From Gnetum montanum (taxonomy: Eukaryota; Streptophyta; Gnetopsida; Gnetales; Gnetaceae): DNA of 64,000 nucleotides. The stretch is taken from contig MNCI01008612.1 of assembly GCA_015680685.1 (NCBI GenBank), positions 107,369 to 171,368 of the forward strand. Reading direction: 5' to 3'. Under the pieces are notes generated by a model. That model was not told the DNA's origin. It did no database searches and saw nothing but the letters and a program-made list of their open reading frames with translations. Position numbers and translations under genes: made by a program. Of the stretch, positions 1 to 10,543 are shown one piece after another (within the stretch, counting starts at the first letter, position 1; the number at the start of each line of letters is the position of its first letter).

Positions 1-1375
1 CTAATTTTTATAGTCTAGTAACATCCAGAAGTGCTATGAATGTTTTGGTATTAGGTATGAGGTAATTTGAAATTTTTTTCTCATTCCTGGGATCCCCCAC
101 TAACTTTCCTAGATAATTCCATTAGTTTTCCACACTGGATAGCATGGAAGAGGTCTCCTCTAGTGTGAAAGAACAAAGAAAATCATATCTATGCTAGTTC
201 AACAGTCAATCAACCATGCATGTTAGTCTCCAGGGTTGCTAATGTTGACTGTTAACACTAGATGTCAAGATCCAGTAGTTTGGAGGCTCTAAAGTGCCTC
301 ATGTAGTCTCCCCCATTTCTTCCATGCTAGGCATGATGGCCTCAATGTGGATGATAGGGGGAAAATAGTTTTGTACCATATTTGACTACTTTTGGAGCAT
401 TTGGATGTTCCAGAGGATTCCAACAGAGTCTAAGGGTTACTAGGCTTTGAGAAATGGTTACTAAGTGGTCAATTTAGGTCATTTTTGGCTTTCCCCCACC
501 TATCCATCCTAGGGATGAGATGCTAAGCATGCATGAAGCCTTTCCTAGCATGGAAAATTCAAATACCAAGGTTTTAACCAACTTTGACTAGTTTTGACTA
601 GGTTTGATGAGGTTCTGGGGCTGCTAGGGATGCTTGGAGGGGTTCTAGGTCATGTGGGCCCACTTTGGGGATCAAACCTAGGCTAGACAGGTGTTAAGGA
701 GGTAAGAATGGGTGTTACCCCTCTTCATCCATGTTAGGCATTATTTCCCCAATGTGGAAACCTAAATTACCCAAATTTGTCCATGTTCCATGTCTTTTGG
801 AAGCCTCCAGTTGAGAAAAAGTAGGTTCAAGTTACTAAAAATGGTAAGTAGCTATGCTTTAATGGTTTTATGGAGTGGAAGGCATGTATCCATGCTAGGT
901 ATGGTATCCCTACCATGGATGCATGGGAATTAAGGCTTGGTTATTTTTTTTCTAAGTGCAAATAGTGCTCAAAACTTAGCGTTGATGCAATTTTAGGCAA
1001 GAATGAGGACGTATGGTGGAGTCTACAACCCAAAAATTTAAAATTTTGATAAGTGAAGCTATTTCCCACCAAAACCAATGTGGAAGAGACTTTTTCCCCT
1101 TTACACTTTAGTGCATTTGGAGTTATGGTGCATTGAATTAGTTGCTGGGGTTTAGAGATGGGCATCTAGGTTTAGATGTAGTCTTTAATGCTAAATCTCA
1201 CAAGTTTTTTATCATAATTCACATCCTTGAAAATTGTGCATTGGAGGAGAGCTTTGGTAGAGATTTTTTTGGCAAATAAAAACTATCTCTAGTGTGGAAG
1301 GCTCATTCCTTCCTACACATTGTGTAGAACTCCTATTTTTCTCAATTTCAAACTACTACTAACGTTGAGCCTGCC
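1..1375. other. Element C spacer upstream of its antisense gene
   Basis: No coding region is recognised. By position this matches the A and B segments lying between the antisense gene's first exon and RT. It carries scattered copies of a short word like CATGCTAGGCATG (near 320, 510, 700 and 890), often introduced by TCC. This looks like a CpG-depleted cousin of the ACGCTG-type words in A and B. It may contain the promoter of C's antisense gene, but no clear TATA box was found. Confidence 0.4.
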
Positions 1376-3799
1376 ATGGAGCTGAAACAATGTGAAGGAA
1401 AGAGCCAAAATCCTAGGATTCAAAGGGTAGATGAGCATGCCATAGACTTGTAAGAATTTCCTAGGCCTCTCTCCATCAAAACCTCATTTTTTGCTTCTCT
1501 AAGGTAGGCAGTTCTACTTATTTTTTCTTGGTTTTCTAGCTATTTTTGTTACTTTTCATGTATTTTTGTTGCCACTTGTGGGCCTATTTTTCTCAAATCT
1601 ACATTGATGAAATCCCACCTCTTATTTTGGTAGAGTCCATGTGAATCTATGGTCATTTCATTGTTTTGTCTTTAGTAGATTCGATTTTAAAAAATCAAGG
1701 TTGTTGTTTTCATGTTTATTTCCCAAAATTTGGGGTATGACCATTTTTCTCAAATCTAGGCCAAAGTATTCATCAAAATTAAATTTCAATGAAATTATAC
1801 CACATTATTTTGGTGTAATTTCTAATGAGTATTGATCATTTTGGCTGTTTTGACTATGTTTTTATGGCTAGGTTGAGTTGGGTTTTAGCTTTTTAGCTTT
1901 TTACATGGAAAAAATAAGCAATGTTGTGTATTTTTTATTATGAGAATGGCTATATATTTTTCTAGTATAATATAATAGGTTTTTATCCCTATTTTTTATC
2001 TTTTCAATGGCTATTTTCTTGTTTGATTTGGCTTTGAAATGGTTAAGTTATGGCTATTTTCCTAAAGTCATGTAGTTAGGTTTCTATGCCGTTTTTATAT
2101 TTTCATGTAAAATCACAAATTTTTCTAAACAAACAGTAAGGGTTTTGGCTATTTCTTTGTAATGGATTGGTGAGTCTTGCCTTTAGCTTTCCAAAGAAGG
2201 TAGAATGACTTCGTTTGGCTTTAAAATAGATTTTTTATAAAAACATTTCTAAGCCTATGTCAAAAGGAGGTTTGTGTTGTTTTTAGATTCTGTCCAAGTT
2301 GGTGAAGTTTTTTCTGATTAATCAGTAATGGTTTTGAATTTTCATTAAGCATGGACATGTATGCCTCAATTGAAGCTTTCAAATGGTGGTGGAATCACTT
2401 TATTTGGAGCTTAAACAAAGTTTTGGTAAATTTTTTACAACCCTACATGAATGTGGATTCATGGGGATGGCTACGGTTTTTTGCTAATTTATCTATGTTA
2501 TATGTAAAAATGATTATGTATTTTTGGCTACAATGATTATGGGTGTAAGTTTTATGATTTCAAGATTCCTTTCATGGTGTAATCACTAAAATCAAAACCC
2601 AAACAAATTTTTAATAAATTTTTGGTTAAATTGCACAAATAAGGTTATATTTTGGATGGATGTGGTTGACATGTGTAGTTTTCTTGTAAAAATTATGTTT
2701 TAAATTTTTTTTAAAAGAAAAGAAAAGGCTTTAATATTTTTAGAAATATTTTTACTATGGCTATATGCTTATTCTAAGTTTATACATGGTTTAAGCCAAG
2801 GCTTAACTTTGGCTATGAAATTTTGGTTGTAATATTTTGGGCTATGAAATAAAAGGCTATGGAATGTTGTAATAATGCATTCTTACAAAGGCTAATTTCA
2901 CCTCCAACTAGGATGTTTTTTTTTCCCAAATTTGTTAAGTAATTCCAATTGATCATAATGTTTTTGTTTTGGCCATGCAAGGTTTACTTGAAGTCCATTC
3001 TCATCATTGTGGAGTTGGTGGGTATTCTGTGCTACATTGGTCATCCCAAGACCAACATCTCTCTTCCTAATATGTCTTTGGAGAAGCTATCACTATGCTT
3101 CCAACTTGGGGCAAGGAAATTCCTTACCTATATCCTACAGAATTTTAGTAAGATGCTATGGTCACATTTGTCTACGGATGTGGCTGGGGCTATAGTGGAG
3201 ACCCTACTTCCTTGGGCATCTAGCTTGATTGCTAAGCTTATTACTGATAACCCACCTCCTAGGACATTAGGGGAAACAACAGATGCCATCATCCCATGTT
3301 ATCTTACGAAGATCTAGATGATGCTAGAGTATAGGTAGTACAATTGTGACAATACTCAAAGGGTGGTGCATAGGACCCACACATTGTTCTAGAACTTGCC
3401 CAACACCATGTATTATCTACTAGGGTAAGCATAGTTGTTATAGTGTTTTCATGTTTTTCTAGCTTTACTAGGTAAATTATTTTTCCTAACTTCATTGGTC
3501 TTGTTACTTTCTTGCAAGTACAAGGTCAATGATTAAGGATTGATCATTAATGATCAAACCTTAGTAGTGGCTCAAACTACCCTAAATGAATTCACCAAGG
3601 GCCCCCAAAATTAGAATTTTTGTGTATCAATAGTTAAGAGGGGACTTTGATGCCTATGCTACAAGGTTCAACCTTGTATACACGAAGTGCAAGGATGATG
3701 GAATGATGCACAATTTATGAGCATATTCCAATAACTCCATGGATCAGACCCTTGAAGTTGGGACCTCTACTCAAACCATACTAAAGAAGAAGAGAAAAG
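1376..3799 (+). pseudogene. Element C antisense gene, exons 1-3 (decayed)
   Basis: First half of the gene that runs opposite to gag-pol in this family. Proposed exons: 1 = 1,376-1,503 (ATG at 1,376, ends in phase 2 as in A and B, donor GTAGGC); 2 = 2,982-3,424 (acceptor TGCAAG, donor GTAAGC; contains VELVGIL and WSHLS, matching A and B); 3 = 3,519-3,799 (acceptor TTGCAAG, donor GTAAAC; contains AQTTLNEFTKGP, like HTTLETFMTGPTL in B). Intron 1 (1,504-2,981) is AT-rich with many GGCTAT words and no gene. Exon 2 carries a frameshift and exon 3 carries TAA and TGA/TAG stops. The exon 1-2 junction is off by one base relative to B, so the first junction is the least certain. Element A interrupts intron 3 at 3,823. 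Confidence 0.7.
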
Positions 3800-3822
3800 G
3801 TAAACATAAAGGCTATAGCTTC

Positions 3823-5736
3823 TGAAACACCACAAAATTTTAGCTTAATACTTTGAAACAAGAATGACTCAAGCCCTTTTCGGCATTTAGGAGGCAAAAC
3901 TTGACTAAGGCATGGAACTCACACCCAACTTGTTCAAGCCAGCTTGCTCATGCTATCAAGCTAGCTTGCCCTCAACGTGACCAACCCTAACAACTTTTAA
4001 ATTAGGTCAAAACAATCCTAATTTGAATGAGCAAGGCCTCCTCGAGGTCCACTGATGACCGCTCCATGTTTCAGCATCCAAAACCCAAGATTTCAAGTCA
4101 AAATCGCACAAATCTTGCTACGCATGCTGAGGTCACGCCCAGGTCATGCTGATAGCATAAGTCTAGTGTGAGTAACACAAAACAGCTTCAAAACAGTGTT
4201 AAAATGGCCTAATTTTGAGGGTACAAGGCCCCCTCGAGGCCACTAATGATTGCTCCAGGTCCTAGCCCTCAGAATTCTGATCTCAGGCTTGAAAATACAC
4301 CATTTTTAGTGCTCACACCTAGGTGGAGTAATGCCCAGCTCATGCTGATAGCATGAGCCCAGCGTGAGCTACCAAAATGACTTAGATCAAGGCATAAATA
4401 GGCTCAGATTTAGCTTGCAGGTTGTCCCCAAGGCCAGGCAGTAGTTGCACTTGAAAGACAGGCCTCAAAAATCAAGATTTTGTATGAAATGTACCATCCC
4501 AGCTTGCTCACACCCAGGTCACGCTGAGGTCACACTGACAACGTGAGCCCAGCGTGAGCTACCAAAAGTGGCCTAAATCTAAGCACAGACAGGCCTAAAT
4601 TAAACATACAGGACATTCGCAAGGTCAGGAAGTAGTTATACTTCAAAAATAGGTCTTAAAAGGTGGAATTTCGACACAAAACACATCATTTTTGGTCATG
4701 CACGCTGAGGTCACACTGACAACATGAGTCCAGCATGAGCACTAGTCACGACCAAGCAAAAGCACTTCAAATGCACACTAAGGGCATGCCAGGACAAGAC
4801 CAATGCACACTGGTGATCTTGGTGAAGCAAAAACATTTTTAGCAATAGTCAGTCCACAAATTCAGAGATTCCAAGCAAGCTAGGGACAAATGCTCTTGTT
4901 GTACATTATCAATCATTGTAAAATTTTTACATTTTTTGAGCTGGTCAAGCTCTTACACTACATATTGTACAGGCTTCTATGAGTGTAAGCCAGCTTGCAC
5001 AAGCTAAAATAGATTGTAAGATATAATGTATCTAGTCTAGAACGTAGTCTACCCATGTACACCTGTCACATAATCCATTTTTCTCTCATCTCACAGCCAT
5101 TGACCTCATTGATCAATCCTACTCCTGAGCCTAGCAAAAGGTATAAATACCCTATTCATTGACATAAACAGGGTTGGCAATTTTGAAAAAAGGGTGACCT
5201 AATGAGCATTGACTGGAAACCTTGGACGCTCGAGCGCACGCGATCCCTGGCACTTGAGCATCTACAAATGCTTCATCCTTCATCCCAGGGTTTGATGCTT
5301 AACCTACCATCTGCACACGCAATTGCGTTTTGACCAGTGCACTTTATTCTCTAAATCAATACAATATAGTCTATTTCCTTCCATTACACTATTTACATTA
5401 TTCTAGTTCATTGCATTGTTTACATTATTCTAGTTCATTGCGTTGTTTACATTATTCTGGTTCATTGTTTTACATTTGCATCATTCTGATCCATTCTTAC
5501 ATTACATCTACGCTCCATTTACATATTCATGTTACGTTTGTTACAATAACCCCAGTGCAACCCATAGCTTACACTCAAGGAAGTCCTTGGTTGATTTGCA
5601 TGTAGACCATCCAAGGCACTCTGCCTTCATTTTTCCAGCTTGCCCTCACGCGAAGGCAGGGTCAGCTGTATCTCTCTGGAGATCTTTTGACGTTCCTTTT
5701 TCCTCCAGCCTTACATCGATGATTTCAAACAATACA
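3823..5736 (+). repeat. Element A 5' LTR (1,914 bp)
   Basis: Direct copy of 23,012-24,955. It opens with TGAAACACCACAAAA and closes with AATACA just before the primer-binding site. The middle holds degenerate repeats of ACGCTGAGGTCACGCTG and AGCGTGAGCCCAGCGTGAG type. A TATA box lies at 5,142. The downstream part (about 5,330-5,540) has a short pyrimidine-rich repeat, TTTACATTATTCTGGTTCATTG, in three imperfect copies. Open frames crossing this region are not genes. Confidence 0.95.
5142..5149 (+). promoter_or_regulatory. TATA box of element A 5' LTR
   Basis: TATAAATA is preceded by AGCAAAAGG and is kept in the other LTR at 24,361. It would set the start of the genomic RNA a few tens of bases downstream, near the ACATAAACAGGGTTGG segment. 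Confidence 0.65.
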
Positions 5737-5741
5737 GAAAC

Positions 5742-5760
5742 TGGCGCTAGAAGGAGGGCC
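5742..5760 (+). other. Primer-binding site of element A
   Basis: TGGCGCTAGAAGGAGGGCC starts 5 bp after the LTR end with the TGG expected to pair with a tRNA 3' CCA. The same site, with one or two C-to-T changes, occurs in B (43,102) and in C (32,655, minus). I cannot name the tRNA from memory with confidence. Confidence 0.85.
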
Positions 5761-6324
5761 CTTTTTTTCCATCTCGATAAAATGTTGATTCTATTACCTT
5801 TCATGCACTGTGCAAATTAGGTGTAGAATGCAAGCTTAACTCGCTTAAACCATACCAATCTATTCACGATTGATTCAAATCTTTGCAAAAATTTTGTTGC
5901 TGCCAATGCAGTAAATTCTGTAATAGCTACTAAAAATATTAAGTACAGCATGCACATGCTGTGACAACCCAACACAGCATACACACATTGCAAAGCCCAA
6001 TGCTGCGAAAATCCAAAACAATATACCCTACAAAACCCAACGTAGTGTATACACACTAATACACACGTCTGGCGTACACACGTCGTGCATGCACATCACT
6101 CACACATGCTACATCACGTTGCGCTTACGCTACACGTACGCTACGCTTGCATATGCTATGCACAAGCTAGTGTATGCATGTTCAAGTTGCACTCATGCTA
6201 ACTTTCACATGCGGCTTGCTCAAGCTCAGCTTGCATACACCTGGCTTGCTCAGCTTGCATACGTCCAAGTTTCTCAAGCTCAGCTTGCATACGTCCATCT
6301 TTCTCAAGCTCAGCTTGCATACCT
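5761..6324 (+). other. Element A 5' leader
   Basis: Non-coding stretch between primer-binding site and gag. It is rich in short words such as ACACACGT, GCATACAC and AACCCAACGTAG, and ends in a tandem repeat. The equivalent leader of B is longer and made of CTGCACGCTGTAGAC-type repeats. Confidence 0.6.
6209..6324 (+). repeat. 30-bp tandem repeat, about 3.5 copies, in A leader
   Basis: The unit is close to CTCAAGCTCAGCTTGCATAC plus a ten-base variable part (GTCCAAGTTT, GTCCATCTTT). It ends immediately before the proposed gag ATG at 6,325. It contains AAGCTNAGCTT, an imperfect inverted repeat. Confidence 0.75.
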
Positions 6325-8700
6325 ATGACTGCAACTAAACCCATAGTCATCATTGGAGAGATGAACCCTCAAGGGCCAACTCGCTAGTCACTTAGGTTAC
6401 AAGGCAAGGACCCCTCCTATACAATTCTCACCACAGAAAAATACAACTTCATCTACATAAAGATCCAAGCTAACCTACCCATTGATCGCATGGAAATGGA
6501 AGCAAAATGACATTATGAACTCATCTATAAGGGAGGTTATAACTTTACCCCTTCAGCATATGACATGATTCCCCACTCTGAATCCCATCATGGACTCATA
6601 TCCTAGCTCCTCATGGCAAGGAATAAAACCTTGCGGCAACCCACCATAGAGCCTCAAAATGGAGACAAGGAAGATGATTTCATAACTCAATCCAAACATG
6701 GGGATTTGTACCACACTCTCAGTCCTCATACTTACTCAAACCCATTATTCCACCCTTTCATAGGAGAGACTATGCCTCTCCATGCATTTACAAACACTCA
6801 AGCACCTATTTCTCAATAGGAAGCACCCACCCCCACTCTTGTTTTCCCTACGACCAACACCCAATTCAATATGCACATCCCTGTTATTCCTCTGGTTACC
6901 ACTTTACCCTCCCTCTCACAAGGACAATCCCAACAACTCCCCTCTTAAGCTAATATGGGAGCGACCCTCTAATCCCAAATAATTGGGATGCCATCCGTAA
7001 TACCCGCTTCTACATCCACACATTACATACCACGAGTGCAAATCAAAGGAACAGCTTTCACTACTTCAACTCAATAGGTTCAGGGTGTTTCCTCATAACT
7101 TGTAACTGGGCAGTGGCCTGCACTTGTCATTCAACAACATCAACCTGCTCACTACAACATACCACCTATTTTTGCAATCCCATCTATGAATGTCCCTCAA
7201 ATAGAACCATCAGCAACCCCGCAGTCATCTTTCCCACAGATCACACAACAATCTAACTATCACCACACGCAATCTAACCTACCAGTCGGTCCACCTAGTG
7301 CTCAAAAATGGGCAAATGCTAGAAAGATGATGCAAGCATTAACCAATGAAGTAAGGTGCCTTAAGATCACAAACACTAAGGAATTCAAGGTGTTGGACTT
7401 CTATCAAGATGATCCAATTAGCTCTTCAATGCCACCATTGACTTTACCAAAAGGAATTTCATTGCCACAACTGACCAAGTATAACGGAGAAGGAGATCCA
7501 AATGCTCACCTAGTGACATTCCGATTAGAGTGTCTCTTACTCCAAGCATGGCCTTATGCAATCTTACATGTGTTCGCCATGTCCTTAACTGGAAAATCCT
7601 TGGACTGGTACCAAGCTCTACCATGTAACTCCATATCCTCTCTAGAGGATTTGTTACATCAAGTCGTTACCTGTTTTAAGTATAACTTGAAACCTAAAGT
7701 CACACTAAATAGTATAATCCAAATAAAACAAGCGCCATTAGAGCCCGTACAAAAGTTCATCCAAACATGGAGCACTACCCTTAACAAACTTCACAAGCCT
7801 ATCCTAGAAACGTATTTACTTACAATCCTCAAGAGTGTTGTGAATGACTTCGTTAAGTCAAAACTCTACTATCTGAATGCTTGCACTTTGAGTCAAGCAT
7901 TTTTCCAAATCAAAAACATAGAAGAGGCAGCACAGACAAGTCATGAGCTTACCTAACTTTCAAAATCCAACATACGAAGAAAGATAAAGACAAGTCTAAA
8001 ATAATAGTCACAGTAGTGGCAGAGACATTTTAACCCAAAAATGCAAGGTAGAAAGGGAAACAACCCACCACCCTCACTAGTCATGAAAGAACCGCTCTTG
8101 CACCTACAGCTGAACCCTCCTCTACCCAAACTGCTAACACAAGTCATACTCGTACCTTTGAATGAAAAGACCCTACCCAGTACACACCCTTACCCATGAA
8201 GCCTTCACAACTACTAGACCAACTTCTAAAGGTGGGGTTGATTCAACATAAGTAGATATCTCCTACAGCATCTCAAAAACATGACCAATACTGTGAGTTA
8301 GTTAAAAACCCAACGTTGGCAATAGCTAATGAACCCCCTGTTCCAAGAGTTTTTAGATTAGACATATTCTGTGAGTATCACCAACGATGTGGGCATGGAA
8401 CCGACTACTGCTTCACCCTAAAACAAGACATACAACGTATGATTGATAAAGGTGAGATAGTCTTTGATGAAGCGAACCCAGTAAGCCCTCAAAATCAATC
8501 TATCGGGATCTACAAAGACCCTCTTAACACCAAAGAGTCACCCTATGTGATTAACACCATCCATGTCAGCAATGAACAAGACATCCCACGAAGGCCTTTT
8601 GTGATTCGTGCGCCTGCTGAAACCGTGTCTACACTAACACCTCCACAAGCTTCTTTTGCCACACATACACCTCCTACATCATGAAAACCATTTGTCATCT
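6325..8700 (+). pseudogene. gag: Element A gag (decayed)
   Basis: Capsid and nucleocapsid part of a Ty3/gypsy polyprotein. The start is the ATG at 6,325, chosen because the following sequence aligns with B gag (SLRLQG, then a YNFI motif). The central gag domain (about 7,310-7,960) holds LPQLTKYNGEGDPNAHL and a long alpha-helical run ending near KSKLYYLNACTLSQAF. A C2HC zinc knuckle at about 8,372-8,413 reads CEYHQRCGHGTDYC (C-x2-H-x4-H-x4-C). The first part is in one frame to about 7,956, then the reading moves to another frame (8,316-8,684) and returns later, so at least two compensating frameshifts exist, besides stops at CGC-TAG and AAA-TGA near the start. Upstream of the capsid is a long Pro/Gln/Thr-rich segment. 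It acts in cytoplasmic particle assembly. Confidence 0.88.
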
Positions 8701-10023
8701 AAGTACACCCTACAATCTCAATAGCAATCACAAACCCGACCTGCTCCATTTGTAATCCAAGTGCCAAAACACTTCGATGTGCTACCCCCAACAGTTTCCC
8801 CATGACCCTCACAAGAACGCCTTGCCGATAGATTGACCAGAGAACATCTGGCAAAAGAACATCATCATCATGGGTGAGGACCATCAAAACCCACATCACT
8901 GAATGTTGTCCCTATGGTTCCAGTTACTGATCAACCTAGCACGAGTCCTCAAGACAAGAACTCGGGACTATCCAATGTCCTGAACCTAATAGCTACAGTT
9001 AATAATACAAAAACTCTTCTGTGAGAGATACAAATGTTGGGTCAAATGGATCAAGTCTCAATAGATTAAAATATTCCAAATAGTAAAGACTTGGCCAGTG
9101 CCCTGACCCAAGTTACATAGGCCTTAAAACAAAAGAACACCTCTCTAAGCCTATATGACCTAGTAATGACCTCCCTGGTACATCGGGAAGCTCTAATGTG
9201 TATGTTGACTTCAATCCCTGTTAGTGAAGACCTTCCTGCAAATGAACCATCTATTTACGCCGTATTGTCTCCACATCAAGAATTGAGGTCCACATCTCTA
9301 GGATTTCATGCCAATGACATTAAACAAGACAGAAAAATGGGAGAGGTCACTACCGCCCCTATGTTTATAATGATACAAGTTAACCAATTTAAGATACATA
9401 GGGTGCATGTCGATGACGGGGTGGCAACAAATGTAATAGCTTTTCCTGTCATTGAATGACTGGGCCTTGCAGAACAAATACGACCAACAACAACATCATT
9501 CTTGAAATATTTTAGTGGTTCACATGTCATGGTAAAAGGCATGGTTACCTTGGATTTCATAGCAAGGGACCGATTCCCCACATCGGTCGAATTTGTAGTC
9601 GTTGATGAGATGCCGAGGTTCAATCTAACTTTGGGACAGCCTTGGTTAGCTCAACTAAAAGCTGTATCATCATCGATCCATCAAGAAATTCACCTACCTT
9701 ATGAAGGTGGTGAAATCATCATACACAGGGATGCGGCAACATCACTTACTTCCTCACACATAGGAACGAACCAAGGGTTAGAGGTTGAACTCTCTAAACC
9801 TAAGCAAGACACCACTAGTGAAATCCTAGACATTGGTTAACCTCCAACCTGCGACTTTCCTAAAAAAGAAGAAGCATCAGAAGATGCAAACATAGGAGCC
9901 ATTCCTGCATACGTCTCTTGGTTAGAACTACCCTTTGACATATCCAGCGAGGGGGATGGTAAGTACAAGATCATACCTACACATCCCACCGCTCAAAGAA
10001 AATTACGAAAATTAAAGAAATAG
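8701..10023 (+). pseudogene. pro: Element A linker and aspartic protease (decayed)
   Basis: Continues the gag frame. First comes a Pro/Thr-rich linker with repeats of the form PFVIQVP. Then a conserved helix-like segment (LTQVTQALKQ in B; here with a stop), then the retropepsin domain from about 9,370: HRVHVDDGVATNV carries the D-x-G active-site motif (second Asp-Asp-Gly-Val), followed by FNLTLGQPWLAQL, the usual ILGRPWL flap-side motif. A conserved tail WLELPF...SEGDG lies at about 9,930-9,960, and the frame ends with TAG at 10,021. In-frame stops include TGA after VIE and TAA at 9,838. It would process the gag-pol precursor. The gag-protease region is ancestrally one frame. Confidence 0.85.
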
Positions 10024-10543
10024 ATCAAAAACTAAGAAAAACCACCAAACGTCCAAAATGATGTTAAATTACCAAGCGTTCGGAATGACGTTAAACTACC
10101 AAATGTCTGTAATGATGTTAAAGTAGCCACGATCAGAAATGGCCAGTTCTTTTAAATTTACTGAAACAACTACAGCCTCCTCCCTTTCTTTGACAAAGAT
10201 GCAATAGTCCATCATGACTTTAAACTAATACGTGTGGCCTGAAATGGCCTTAAAATAGAGCATAGTACATTACCAGTGTACCAAAACTTCACCACGCCAT
10301 TATAGTTTACATTTTGTAAATTACAATTTCTTTTTATTTTATGTTTACTAGACATGATTCCAGTTTACATTTACGTTCACAAATAAACTTGAAAAAAGAA
10401 AAACAAAATATATAAATATATGTAATACGGAGTGTTAACATGGCAATAGGATGATGACATATTACACCATGATCATGTTACATTTGTTCTCACACATTCC
10501 AAAAACCAAAAAATTGAAAAAACTAACAGACTAACAAGCCAAA
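10024..10543 (+). repeat. A spacer with TAAACT-core repeats between protease and antisense gene
   Basis: The first part (about 10,055-10,260) holds degenerate units such as GGAATGACGTTAAACTACCA and AATGATGTTAAAGTAGCCA, then CCTTAAAATAGAGCA. The rest (about 10,280-10,540) is AT-rich. AATAAA on the minus strand (10,333-10,338) is a possible poly(A) signal for the antisense gene, whose stop is at 10,544. No gene is seen. Confidence 0.6.

Noticed and set aside
2351-2536. Trp-rich 61-codon frame
   Set aside because: Inside AT-rich intron 1 of C's antisense gene, with no homologue in A or B.
9959-9964. GTAAGT after the protease of A as donor for a sense intron
   Set aside because: B and C have GTCGAA and GTGAAT-type sequence there while keeping the coding tail (EGDxxYxI), so the donor match in A is probably chance.
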